Below, one piece after another: positions 1 through 7,992 of a stretch of DNA of 64,000 bases (positions within the stretch are counted from its first letter, which is position 1; each line of letters opens with the position of its first letter). The notes beneath the pieces were generated by a model, which was not told the DNA's origin, did not search any database, and saw nothing but the letters and a program-made list of their open reading frames with translations. Made by a program: the position numbers and the translations under genes. The stretch spans positions 1,842,001-1,906,000 of the forward strand of contig NZ_AP027142.1 of NCBI RefSeq assembly GCF_027925385.1. Reading direction: 5' to 3'. Source of the DNA: Methylocystis iwaonis (GTDB lineage: Bacteria > Pseudomonadota > Alphaproteobacteria > Rhizobiales > Beijerinckiaceae).

Positions 1-101
1 GCCGCCCTTATAGAGAGGCGACGGCCCGGTTGCAACGGGATGTGACATTTTGCCCCCCGGGAAGATCGATCGACCGCGCGGGCCCATGGTTTCCGGGCGG
101 T

Positions 102-815
102 TCAGCGCCGGGTCAGATTGAGCAGCCGCTTGCATTCCTCGATCTGCGCCAGCGCTTTGCGCAAAATTTGCGCCTGTCCCTGGTCCTCGCGGCGAGTGAC
201 GACCACTGGCGCATGGAAGACGGGGCGCGGCGCGGGCGCGGTGAAGGCGTCGGTAAACGGGGAGCCCGGGGGAAGAATTTCAATGATCGCCTCTGAGCCA
301 CGCGCTTCGACAGCCTCCGCCGCGGGCAGGGCGCTTGCCGTCGCTTCTGACGGCTCGGGCTCCGGGAAGTCGAGCGTCTCCTGCAGCGTGACCGGCGGCG
401 GGGCTGGCGCCATCTCCGGCGGCGCAGGTTCGGCGCGGGCGGCGGCAGGCTCCCGAGCGGGCGGCGCGGGCGCCGGCGATTCGTCGCTCTGCCGCCGACG
501 CGCGTCGGCGAGAACGCCCTCGACGCCTTGCTCGGCGAGAATGCGCTGAACGCCCTTGATCGTGTAGCCTTCGCGATACAGCAAATGCCGGATCGCTTCG
601 ACGAGCTCGATGTCGCGCGGGCGGTAGAATCGCCGTCCGCCGGCGCGCTTCACGGGATCGATCTCCTTGAAGCGCGTTTCCCAGAAGCGCAGCACATGTT
701 GCGGCAGGTCGAGATATTCCGCGACCTCGCCGATGGTGCGCAGCGAGGCCATCTCTTCCCGTGTCAACGCGCCTCTGCCGGCCACCTTTGCTCCCCCGAT
801 CGAAAGAGCGTTCAT
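102..815 (-). CDS. MerR-family transcriptional regulator
   Basis: Predicted DNA-binding regulator of 237 residues. A MerR-type winged helix-turn-helix lies at about residues 25-95, including the run VLRFWETRF and the [14 protein letters not shown] segment typical of the alphaproteobacterial MerR protein often found beside ihfA. Residues 105-190 are low-complexity Pro/Ala/Glu, and a short basic amphipathic helix ends the protein. The ATG at 815 was chosen because the domain begins just after it; the open frame runs to 1142, but that extension lies over the ctaA gene on the other strand. The MerR dimer effector region is missing, so a ligand cannot be inferred. It is divergent from ctaA, with about 130 bp between them. 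Confidence 0.85.
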   Translation of the reverse strand: MNALSIGGAKVAGRGALTREEMASLRTIGEVAEYLDLPQHVLRFWETRFKEIDPVKRAGGRRFYRPRDIELVEAIRHLLYREGYTIKGVQRILAEQGVEGVLADARRRQSDESPAPAPPAREPAAARAEPAPPEMAPAPPPVTLQETLDFPEPEPSEATASALPAAEAVEARGSEAIIEILPPGSPFTDAFTAPAPRPVFHAPVVVTRREDQGQAQILRKALAQIEECKRLLNLTRR

Positions 816-945
816 TCTTACACTCGAAGCGCGTCCTATCAGCCTAAAATCCGGCGCTTCGCAGGCGCCGCGCGCTGCTAGGTGTGGACAAGCGTCTTCG
901 GCATCCCTTAAGTGCCGAGGCAGAGGAACCCTTGAGGCGAGCGAC

Positions 946-2058
946 ATGGAAGATTGGCTTCTCTTTCCGCATCCCGTGCCCGAGGTGAGGCATCGCGCGA
1001 CAGAGGAAAACGCCGTCGCGGTGCGCAACTGGCTCTGGATTGTCGCGGGCCTCGTCTTTCTGATGGTCATCGTCGGCGGCGCGACGCGCTTGACCGAATC
1101 GGGCCTCTCCATCGTCGAATGGAAGCCTGTGACCGGCGCCATCCCGCCGCTGACCCAGCAGGAATGGATTGCGGCTTTCGAGGATTACAAGAAGATCCCG
1201 CAGTACAAAGAGCTGTTTCCGGACATGGACCTCGCGGGATTCCAATACATCTACGCCTGGGAATGGGCGCACCGCTTGCTCGGGCGCCTCATCGGCGTGG
1301 TCTTCGTGGTTCCGCTGATCTGGTTCTGGGTGAAGGGCGCGCTTCCGTCCTCGGTGAAGCCGAAGCTCATCGGCATACTCGCTTTGGGCGCGCTGCAAGG
1401 CGGCGTCGGCTGGTGGATGGTCTCATCCGGCCTCGTGCATCGCACGGAAGTGGCGCAGGAGCGGCTCGCCATTCACCTGGTCATCGCGGCGTTCATCTTC
1501 TCCACCTGCCTTTGGGTCGCCGGTGGGCTCGGGTGGCGCAGGCCGTCGAGCGCGCATGACCATCCGGGGCGCCTGCGCGGGCTGGCTTTCGTTATTCTCG
1601 CGCTGGTCTTCGTGCAGCTCTTCATGGGCGGCATTGTCGCGGGGCTGCGCGCCGGGCTCGTGGAAAACACATGGCCGCTCATTGCCGGCGCCTTCATTCC
1701 GCCGGCCGATGTTCTCTTCCCCAAAGACCCCTGGTGGGCGAATATTTTCGAGACGCCGCTCACGGCGCAATTCTTCCACCGCATGATCGCTTATCTGATC
1801 TTCATCCTCGCGGCGCTGCATCTCGGCGACGCGCTGATGAACGCCGGCGGCAGAGCGCGCAGCGGCGCGGTCATCGTTTTCGGCCATGTCGTGGGACAGA
1901 TTGCGCTCGGCGTTGCGACGCTGCTGCTCGTCGAGCCGCCTTATGCGGGAACGCCGCATCTCCTTGTTGCGCTGGCGCATCAGGCGGTGGGCCTGGGCGT
2001 GCTTGCTGTGGCGACGTTGCAGGCGCGTAGACTGGCGAATGATCTGGAGATCGTCTGA
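946..2058 (+). CDS. ctaA: Heme A synthase (COX15/CtaA family)
   Basis: Inner-membrane enzyme converting heme O to heme A for aa3-type cytochrome oxidases. The 370-residue length and multiple hydrophobic segments fit the alphaproteobacterial COX15-like class. Conserved haem-binding histidines are visible in [33 protein letters not shown] and LVALAHQ, and the early motif [12 protein letters not shown] is diagnostic. The ATG at 946 follows a GAGG-containing ribosome-binding site; the frame is open further upstream but overlaps the divergent regulator. The next gene starts 15 bp downstream, so it is probably co-transcribed with the TIGR04222/MNIO unit. Confidence 0.95.
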   Translation: MEDWLLFPHPVPEVRHRATEENAVAVRNWLWIVAGLVFLMVIVGGATRLTESGLSIVEWKPVTGAIPPLTQQEWIAAFEDYKKIPQYKELFPDMDLAGFQYIYAWEWAHRLLGRLIGVVFVVPLIWFWVKGALPSSVKPKLIGILALGALQGGVGWWMVSSGLVHRTEVAQERLAIHLVIAAFIFSTCLWVAGGLGWRRPSSAHDHPGRLRGLAFVILALVFVQLFMGGIVAGLRAGLVENTWPLIAGAFIPPADVLFPKDPWWANIFETPLTAQFFHRMIAYLIFILAALHLGDALMNAGGRARSGAVIVFGHVVGQIALGVATLLLVEPPYAGTPHLLVALAHQAVGLGVLAVATLQARRLANDLEIV

Positions 2059-2072
2059 CGGAGCAAAGCGCC

Positions 2073-2999
2073 TTGGAGAACGTCCTCTCTCTTCCCGGCC
2101 CTGATTTTCTCAACGTCTACGGCGTGGTGGTCATTCTGACGCTTGCCGCCGCCTGGCTTGTCATCCGCTTTGCCGATCGGACGGGCGATCATCCGCCGCC
2201 CGTGCCGCAGAGCCCCGACGCTGTGGACGTGGCCTTCCTGCAAGGCGGGGTGAATCAGGTCATCCGCACCCTCTGCTATGATCTCGTGCAGCATGGCTAT
2301 GCGGCGCTGGCGAAAGACGATCGCGTCGTCCCGACCGGCAAGAAGCCGGAGCCCGGCGCGCTCAATCCTTTGCAGATTCGCGTTTTGCAAATGATCCAGG
2401 CGAGCCCAAAGGCGCATGAGCTGTTCAGCAACCGCGCGGCGCGCAAGGAGCTGCTCCAATTGCTGGACCCTGTGCACGCGAGGCTTGCGGCGCAAGGGCT
2501 CGTGAAGCCCGAGTCCGTGAAGGCTTGGCGCACGCGCGCGCAACTATTCGGCACGCTCACGCTTCTCGGTTTCGCCGGCGCCAAAATCTATGTGGCGCTG
2601 AGCACGGGGCACACGAACGTCTCCTATCTCATCTTCCTCAGCATCGCTTCGGTCGCTGCGCTTTTCGCGCTGGCTTATGTGACGACGCGCAGCCATGCGA
2701 GTCGACGCGGGCGCGCTTATCTCGAGGCGATGGAGCTTGCCTATCGCCCGCGGCTCGATGCGGCGCTGCTTGCTGTCGGCGCACCGACGCAGACAAAAGC
2801 TTTCGAGGGCGCGTCGCTCTTTCTACTCGGGCTCTACGGCTTCTCTGCGCTGAGGGGCACGGCGGACGCCGCCTTCGCGCGGCATTTCAAGCGCGCCTCC
2901 AGCGAGAGCGGCGGCAGTTGCGGCTCGAGCTGCAGCGGCTCATGCGGAAACGGCGATAGCGGCAGTGGGTGTGGCGGCTGTGGCGGCGGCGGGGACTGA
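2073..2999 (+). CDS. TIGR04222-type membrane protein with Cys/Gly-rich tail (candidate MNIO substrate)
   Basis: 308-residue membrane protein starting at TTG 2073 after GGAGCAAAG. It has one hydrophobic segment near residues 14-32 and two more around 160-205, then a soluble part. The last about 30 residues are almost only Gly, Ser and Cys, with five cysteines (pattern C-x3-C-x3-C-x8-C-x2-C). This architecture matches the TIGR04222 family, whose members end in low-complexity Cys/Gly tails. The next gene is a DUF692/MNIO oxidase overlapping the tail codons by 35 bp. MNIO enzymes modify Cys-containing precursor peptides, so I infer the tail is the modified segment. Family assignment is by pattern; the role as substrate is inference. 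Confidence 0.75.
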   Translation: MENVLSLPGPDFLNVYGVVVILTLAAAWLVIRFADRTGDHPPPVPQSPDAVDVAFLQGGVNQVIRTLCYDLVQHGYAALAKDDRVVPTGKKPEPGALNPLQIRVLQMIQASPKAHELFSNRAARKELLQLLDPVHARLAAQGLVKPESVKAWRTRAQLFGTLTLLGFAGAKIYVALSTGHTNVSYLIFLSIASVAALFALAYVTTRSHASRRGRAYLEAMELAYRPRLDAALLAVGAPTQTKAFEGASLFLLGLYGFSALRGTADAAFARHFKRASSESGGSCGSSCSGSCGNGDSGSGCGGCGGGGD

Positions 3000-3822
3000 G
3001 GCGCCGGCGCTCGGCTCCGGGCTCGGCTATCGACCGCCGTTTCGCGCCGATCTCTTCGCCAATCGCTCGCGCGTCGATTTCCTTGAGATCATCGCTGATC
3101 ATTATTTCGACGCGCCCAAAGAGAAGCTCGCAGAGCTCGATCTATTGCGTGCGCATTTCCCCATTGTCGCGCATGGGCTCGATCTTTCGGTCGGCAGCGC
3201 GGAAGCGATCGACAGCGCCTATCTCGAAAAATTCGCGCGCCTGATCGAGCGCCTCGATCCGCCCTGGTGGAGCGAGCATCTGTGCTTCACCCGCGCCGGC
3301 GGCGTCGACATCGGCCATCTCGCCGCTTTGCCCTATACGCAAGAGGCGATCGACGTCGTCGCGCGCAATGTCGACACTGTGCGCAAGCGCATCAATGCGC
3401 CGCTCCTGCTCGAAAACATCACGACGGTGGTGCGCGTTCCGGGCGCGGAGATGGACGAGCCCGAGTTCCTCACCCGCACGCTCGACGCGACCGGTTGCGG
3501 CTGGCTCTGCGATGTCGCCAATCTCTACACCAACGCCGTCAATCAGCAGGTCGACATCGACGCGACATTCGAGCGCTGGCCCTGGGAGCGGCTCGTGCAG
3601 ATTCATTACGCGGGCGGGCGCTGGCGGGATGGAGTCTTGATCGATAGCCACGACTCGGCGACGAGCGAAGCCGTTTGGGCGCTCTACGACCGCATCGTCG
3701 CGCGTGCGCCGGTGAAGGGCGTTATCTTGGAGCGCGACGAGCGATTGCCGATCTTCGCCGAGTTGCTCGACGAGGTCGCGCGCGCCCGCGCGACGATGCG
3801 GGACTGCGGACGATGGCCCTGA
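2965..3822 (+). CDS. DUF692 multinuclear non-haem iron oxidase (MNIO)
   Basis: 285-residue TIM-barrel enzyme of the DUF692 family (relatives MbnB, TglH, BufB), which use an iron cluster to remodel cysteines or other residues in ribosomal peptides. Candidate metal ligands occur in the expected order: H70 (AHGLDLSVGS), H105 (SEHL), E150 (LLEN), D183 (CDVANLY), H214 (IHYAG), D227 and H229 (IDSHD), E256 (LERDERLP). The usual second histidine of the HxAGH motif is replaced (IHYAGGR). Start GTG 2965 overlaps the upstream Cys-tail gene; GTG 2971 or 2980 are equally possible. Its stop overlaps the start of the partner gene by 10 bp, giving a translationally coupled trio. Confidence 0.9.
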   Translation: MGVAAVAAAGTEAPALGSGLGYRPPFRADLFANRSRVDFLEIIADHYFDAPKEKLAELDLLRAHFPIVAHGLDLSVGSAEAIDSAYLEKFARLIERLDPPWWSEHLCFTRAGGVDIGHLAALPYTQEAIDVVARNVDTVRKRINAPLLLENITTVVRVPGAEMDEPEFLTRTLDATGCGWLCDVANLYTNAVNQQVDIDATFERWPWERLVQIHYAGGRWRDGVLIDSHDSATSEAVWALYDRIVARAPVKGVILERDERLPIFAELLDEVARARATMRDCGRWP

Positions 3823-4373
3823 AGGAGACGCAAGCGCTGCTTGCGCGCATCTTCACTGACGCCAAGGCGCGACGCGAATTTTTCGAAGATCTTCCGCGCG
3901 GGGCCCGCGCCTTCGGCCTCAGTGAGGCCGAAACGGAAACGATTGCGGCTCTCGACAAACGCGAGGTCGAGTCCTTCGCGCGCAGCCTCCTCGGCAAGCG
4001 TGCGCTCGATGCCCGCAAAACCTTGCCGCTGACGGCGAAAGCCCTGGGACAAGAGTTCGACCGGCTGCTTTTCGAGGCGATCGATGGCCCGCCACAGCCA
4101 CAGCGCCACCGCGCGGACGCCGCTGCGCTGACGAGGCTTCTGGTCTCGCGGCCAATGGACCCGCCATGGATCGGCGGTCTGGCGCGCTATGAGATGGGCT
4201 TCGTCGCCGCCGCGCGGCCCGGCGCCTTTTTTCTCATGCGGCGCTTCGCCTATCCCATAGACGAGATCGCGCGCCAGCTTTTGACTGGCGCGCGCGTCGA
4301 TGTCACTTCCCGCCAGCGCGTCGGGCTTTGGCTACGGGCGCCGCGCGGCAGATTGTTCTTTCGCTTATTCTAG
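3813..4373 (+). CDS. MNIO partner protein (putative precursor-binding subunit)
   Basis: 186-residue soluble protein whose ATG lies inside the end of the MNIO gene. The N-terminal part is helical (Q-ALLARIF...REFF, then a second helix with EVESFARSLLGKR); the C-terminal part is basic and aromatic. I do not recognise a catalytic motif. MNIO genes are usually followed by a gene for a partner protein that holds the precursor peptide (MbnC, TglI and DUF2063-like proteins), and position, size and overlap fit that role. Sequence similarity to those families cannot be shown by eye. The TAG stop at 4371-4373 overlaps the stop of the convergent fliJ gene. Confidence 0.7.
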   Translation: MALKETQALLARIFTDAKARREFFEDLPRGARAFGLSEAETETIAALDKREVESFARSLLGKRALDARKTLPLTAKALGQEFDRLLFEAIDGPPQPQRHRADAAALTRLLVSRPMDPPWIGGLARYEMGFVAAARPGAFFLMRRFAYPIDEIARQLLTGARVDVTSRQRVGLWLRAPRGRLFFRLF

Positions 4374-4771
4374 GCTCCGCGCCGGAAGGCGTGCTCGGCG
4401 TGGCGACGCTCGGCGACGACGTCGATCATGCGCTCGGCGCCGCGATCGCGCGCTTCCTGGCTCTGCGCCTTGGCGAGCTCGTCATTGGCGTCCTTGAGCT
4501 GCGCTTCCGCCTCCGCAAGCTGGCCGCGCAATTCATTGATCGAGGCCATGATATTGTCGCGGCGACCACGCGCGGCGCGCGCATAGGTCGGATAGGCGAA
4601 GTGGCTGGGGTCGGAGATGTTTGCGCGCTGCTCTTCGGTCGAGATCTCGCGGTCGAGTTCATTCGACATGCGCGTGAACTCTGAAATCATCGTGTTGAGC
4701 TGAAGGACGCGCCGGCGCTTCTCTTCAGCTTGAAAGCGTTTCAGGCGGACAAGTGTATCCCGCGATTTCAT
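4370..4771 (-). CDS. fliJ: Flagellar export protein FliJ-like coiled coil
   Basis: 133-residue, highly charged, all-helical protein beginning KSRDTLVRLKRFQAEEK, the typical start of alphaproteobacterial FliJ, the soluble chaperone/stalk of the flagellar type III export ATPase. Heptad-like spacing runs through the whole protein. The ATG at 4771 was chosen because the FliJ signature starts there; a longer open frame goes to 4804. No other flagellar gene is in the window, so it may belong to a dispersed regulon. Its TAG stop overlaps the stop of the convergent MNIO-partner gene by 4 bp, leaving no room for a terminator between them. Confidence 0.75.
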   Translation of the reverse strand: MKSRDTLVRLKRFQAEEKRRRVLQLNTMISEFTRMSNELDREISTEEQRANISDPSHFAYPTYARAARGRRDNIMASINELRGQLAEAEAQLKDANDELAKAQSQEARDRGAERMIDVVAERRHAEHAFRRGA

Positions 4772-4954
4772 TCCTCGAACTCCGTTGACGCGACGCTCAT
4801 GCAAAACAAATCGTTAACTCCGCGAGACAATTTAACTATGCACGCTGTAGGTTGCTCCTTGGTTACCGGGTTCGAAGAATCCGAGGGGTATCCAGCGCGG
4901 ATGTCGAGAGCCGCCCTATGTTCCGCCCGGGGGGCGATAAGGGAGGCGGAGCCT

Positions 4955-5428
4955 ATGCGGTCTGTTGTTCTTGCCTTTGGCGCGCTCTGCGCCTTCGGAG
5001 TTTACGGCGCCGCCGCGCAGACAAGCGGCTTACGTTTCGCGGACGATCTCGAATGGAAGCCGGCGCCCGCCGATCTTCCCCGTGGCGCAGACGTCGCTGT
5101 GCTCTTCGGCGATCCGCAGGAGTCTGGGCCTTTCGTCATGCGGCTGCGCGCGCCGGCGGGCTATCAAGTGCCGGCGCATAAGCATTCGGATATGGAAACG
5201 GCGACGGTGATCTCCGGCACGCTGCGGTTCGGCGAAGGCCCGCGTCTGGACCCACGCGCGGAGAAATTCCTGCACGCAGGAGATTTCATCGTCGCGACCC
5301 CGGGCATGGGGCATTGGTTCACGGTCAATGAGGACGCGGTGGTGCAGGTGTCGGGCACGGGACCGTGGAAGATCGAATATCTCGATCCGCGCGACGATCC
5401 TCGGGAGAAAGGCGCGATGCGCGACTGA
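4955..5428 (+). CDS. Secreted cupin-domain protein
   Basis: 157-residue protein with an N-terminal signal peptide (about residues 1-21, ending in AAAQ) followed by a single cupin barrel. Cupin motif 1 is seen in PAHKHSDMETATVISGTLRFGEG with two His and one Glu as potential metal ligands; motif 2 has PGMGHWFTV with the last His. Start ATG 4955 follows GGGAGGCGGAG. Substrate is unknown; such small periplasmic cupins are often annotated only by fold. It stands alone, with fliJ divergent on one side and repeat A1 on the other. Confidence 0.8.
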   Translation: MRSVVLAFGALCAFGVYGAAAQTSGLRFADDLEWKPAPADLPRGADVAVLFGDPQESGPFVMRLRAPAGYQVPAHKHSDMETATVISGTLRFGEGPRLDPRAEKFLHAGDFIVATPGMGHWFTVNEDAVVQVSGTGPWKIEYLDPRDDPREKGAMRD

Positions 5429-5494
5429 GCCAAGGCAGCCGCTTTTGGCGGCTGCCAATCATATCATTTCCGTTTGAATAGCTCACATGGGGAC

Positions 5495-5600
5495 GTGTCA
5501 TTCCCGGCGGGCTGAAAGCCCGACCGGAATCCAGAGCCCAAAAGCGCCGGTTTTGCTCTGGATTCCCGATCGCTCGCTAGCGAGCGTCGGGAATGACACG
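5495..5600. repeat. Interspersed palindromic repeat, family A copy 1
   Basis: About 105 bp element starting gtgtcattcccg and ending gggaatgacac, so the ends are inverted repeats. Inside are gcgggctgaaagcccg, an inner arm pair ccagagcc/gctctgg, and a cgctcgctagcgagcg palindrome. Related copies lie near 19052, 31552, 38525, 44264, 58677 and 63370. It lies between the cupin gene and the end of pqqDE. Confidence 0.85.
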
Positions 5601-5630
5601 CGTCGCAGGCTCGCTATTCCGCGCTCTGGT

Positions 5631-7070
5631 TTAAGAGTTCTGCGGCGCGCCGCCGACGCGCCGGTAGATGAAGTCCGGCGGCGGCGCGTGCGACTCCGTT
5701 TCGGCATAGGCTGCAAAACGGGCGTGTTCCGGCGAGAGATGACAGGCGGGATCGGTCGCCGCGGGATCGCCGGTGACGGCGAAAGCCTGGCACCGGCAAC
5801 CGCCGAGATCGATCTCGCGCCGGTCGCAGGACGTGCAGGGCTCCTTCATCCAGCCTGTGCCGCGATAGGCGTTGAAGGCCGCGCCATTGACCCAGATATC
5901 GCCGAGGCTGCGCTCGCGCACGTCATCGAAGGTCAGGCCCGGCAGAGTCTGCGCCGCATGGCAGGGCAGGGCCTTGCCGGAGGGCGTCACCGCCAGGATC
6001 GAACGGCCCCAGCCGCCGGTACATTGCTTCGGACGCGTCGCGTAATGGTCGTGGATGACGAAGTCGAAGTTGAGCACGCCCTGCAGGCGCTTCTTTGCGT
6101 CCTCGACGACGCCGACCGTCTCCATGAAGGTCTCGCGCGTCGGGATGAGCGCCGCGCGGTTGAGCTGCGCCCAGGCGTAGTACTGAATATGCGCGATCTC
6201 GATGCGCTGCGCATCGACCTCGACGGCGAAGTCGATGATCTGCGGCAGATGCGCGATGTTCTGGCGGTGCATGGGCGCATTGATCGTGAGCCCCATGCCG
6301 AGTTCGCGCACCCAGCGCGCGACGTCGCGCTTCTTCGGCACGCCGCCTTCAAAGGCCGAAATGCGATCGGCGCTCTCGGGCACGATGTCCTGGATCGAGA
6401 CCTGCACATGGTCGAGGCCGATCTCGGCCAGCCGCTCCAACCGCTCGCGCGTGATCAGCACGGCGGAGGTGACGAGATTAGTGTAGAGGCCGGCCTCGAC
6501 CGCATAGGCCAAAATTTCTTCGAGGTCGCGCCGCGCGGTGGGCTCGCCGCCGGAGAGATGCAGTTGCAGCGCGCCGATCGACGCCGCCTGGCGGAAGGTC
6601 TCGCCCCATTGCTCGGCCGTCATTTCGACATTCGAGCGCTCCAGCTCCAGCGGATTGGAGCAATAGGGGCATTGCAGCGGGCAGCGATGCGTCAGCTCGG
6701 CGAGAAGGCCAGCCGGTCCGCCTGCGAAGGGCGCGATGGTGGAGGCAAAATCGGAGAGCTTGGGCGGCGTGAAGGGATCGACGCCGTCGCGCAGCAGGCG
6801 CTTGTCGGCGAGGCCTTGCAGCAGGTTCGTTACGTCGCGCGTGATGACGTCGAGCGGCGCCGCATATTGCTGCGCGAGGCTCTCGCAAAGATCGGCGAGC
6901 CGCGTTTTGCCGTCGATGGCTTTGAGCACGATGAGGCCGATCGGGTCGAGCTCATAGGCGCGTTCGGGCGCGAGGATGACGGTGCGGGCGCGTGGGCGGT
7001 CGTCGTGCAGCCGCGAATATCGCGTGAAGCCGGGGCGGGAGTCCGGGCCGATGATGTAGCGTGTGGTCAT
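5631..7070 (-). CDS. pqqE: PqqD-PqqE fusion: peptide-binding domain plus radical SAM PqqA cross-linking enzyme
   Basis: 479-residue protein joining two PQQ steps. Residues 1 to about 95 are a PqqD-type PqqA-binding domain (RARTVILAPERAYELD, then GKTRLADLCESLA). After a linker, residues about 118-479 are PqqE, the radical SAM enzyme that links the Glu and Tyr side chains of PqqA. The [4Fe-4S] motif is C130-x3-C134-x2-C137 in THRCPLQCPYC. The C-terminal SPASM cluster region carries CTGGWG, CHAAQ, CTSCDRREI, GGCRC and DPACH. PqqD is known as a free protein or fused to PqqC or PqqE, so this is a natural PqqE-type fusion. It follows pqqC at 163 bp, with repeat B1 in the gap. Confidence 0.95.
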   Translation of the reverse strand: MTTRYIIGPDSRPGFTRYSRLHDDRPRARTVILAPERAYELDPIGLIVLKAIDGKTRLADLCESLAQQYAAPLDVITRDVTNLLQGLADKRLLRDGVDPFTPPKLSDFASTIAPFAGGPAGLLAELTHRCPLQCPYCSNPLELERSNVEMTAEQWGETFRQAASIGALQLHLSGGEPTARRDLEEILAYAVEAGLYTNLVTSAVLITRERLERLAEIGLDHVQVSIQDIVPESADRISAFEGGVPKKRDVARWVRELGMGLTINAPMHRQNIAHLPQIIDFAVEVDAQRIEIAHIQYYAWAQLNRAALIPTRETFMETVGVVEDAKKRLQGVLNFDFVIHDHYATRPKQCTGGWGRSILAVTPSGKALPCHAAQTLPGLTFDDVRERSLGDIWVNGAAFNAYRGTGWMKEPCTSCDRREIDLGGCRCQAFAVTGDPAATDPACHLSPEHARFAAYAETESHAPPPDFIYRRVGGAPQNS

Positions 7071-7140
7071 TTGTTACCCGGTTACGTCGGGGCTCCCATG
7101 CCCCCAGTCCCTCTTGAGGGACATTTACCATGGTCGCCGC

Positions 7141-7223
7141 CGTCATTGCGAGCGGAGCGAAGCAATCCAGGGGCAGCCGCTACGGCTCTGGATTGCTTCG
7201 TCGCTGCGCTCCTCGCAATGACG
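7141..7223. repeat. Interspersed palindromic repeat, family B copy 1
   Basis: About 83 bp element with ends cgtcattgcgag and ctcgcaatgacg, and inner arms gaagcaatcca/tggattgcttc. It occupies most of the 163 bp between pqqC and pqqDE. Other copies of the family lie at 15151, 19149, 22450, 31602 and 38569. Confidence 0.9.
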
Positions 7224-7233
7224 GTGAAGGGGG

Positions 7234-7992
7234 TTACTCCCCCGGCCGCCAGGCACCCGGCGGGATCAGCCCCGGCGTCACATAGGCGTGATGCAGCGCG
7301 TCGAGCTGCGCCCACAGCACATTGCATTTGAACCGCACGGCGCCGACGCAGGCTTCCTGCTCTGCGCGGGTTTTCGCATTGTCGAGCACATAGCCCAGCG
7401 CAAATTCCGAGTCGCGCGGCGCCTGCGACAGACGGCGCTTGAAATATGCCATCACATGGTCGTCGACGAAGTCGTAATTCTCCAGCATTCCCACGATGCG
7501 TTCGCGATGGATGGAGGGCGCGAAAAGCTCGGTCAGCGACGACGCCACCGCCACGACGAGCGGCTGCTCCACGACGAAACGCACATAGGCTTCCACCGCA
7601 AATTTCGTCGCGGGCAGGGCGCCGCGGCGCGAGGCGACATATTCACGCGTAAAGCCCAGCGCGTCGGTGAGCACCAGCCAGCGCTCGATCCCGCCGGCTT
7701 CGTCGCCGAGCCCGTCGTGGTCATGGATGCGGTGAATCCATTCACGGCGCAATTCGCGGTCATGCACGCGGCTCATGAAGGCGGCGTCCTTGCGCGGCAC
7801 GGCCTCCTGATAGCAGTAGCGGTTCAGCGCCCAGGCGGCGACCTGGTGCTTTTGCAGCTTGCCGCCATGCAGAAGCTTATGGAACTCATGCTTGTCGTGG
7901 TAGCGCTCGACGCCGACATTGCGGATCGCGGCCTCGAAATCGGTCCTGGACAGGGGCGCGGCGTCGCGCCAATCGGTAGCGATCTCGTTCAA
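7234..7992 (-). CDS. pqqC: Pyrroloquinoline-quinone synthase PqqC
   Basis: 252-residue cofactorless oxidase that closes and oxidises the ring of the PQQ intermediate in the last step of PQQ synthesis. The TENA/THI-4-like helical fold is supported by the family run ERYHDKHEFHKLLHGG, by NRYCYQEAVPRKDAAF, and by the RWLVLTDALG and HVMAYFKRRL segments. No PqqD domain is attached at its C-terminus, unlike the PqqC/D fusion of Methylorubrum extorquens; here PqqD is on PqqE. The start is TTG at 7992, overlapping the pqqB stop as TTGA, so the two genes are translationally coupled. Confidence 0.95.
   Translation of the reverse strand: MNEIATDWRDAAPLSRTDFEAAIRNVGVERYHDKHEFHKLLHGGKLQKHQVAAWALNRYCYQEAVPRKDAAFMSRVHDRELRREWIHRIHDHDGLGDEAGGIERWLVLTDALGFTREYVASRRGALPATKFAVEAYVRFVVEQPLVVAVASSLTELFAPSIHRERIVGMLENYDFVDDHVMAYFKRRLSQAPRDSEFALGYVLDNAKTRAEQEACVGAVRFKCNVLWAQLDALHHAYVTPGLIPPGAWRPGE

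Noticed and set aside
4805..4830. CtrA-type site (ttaa repeats) upstream of fliJ
   Set aside because: Two ttaa motifs are present but the spacing is 14 bases, not the 7 expected for CtrA.
4852..4900. tRNA-like stretch (ggttaccgggttcgaagaatcc)
   Set aside because: The T-loop-like gttcgaa is present, but no acceptor, D or anticodon stem can be folded around it.
5487..7331. A 614-residue plus-strand frame opposite pqqDE
   Set aside because: It starts inside a repeat, lies antisense to a clearly conserved PqqD-PqqE protein, and has the Arg/Ala-rich composition of a shadow frame.
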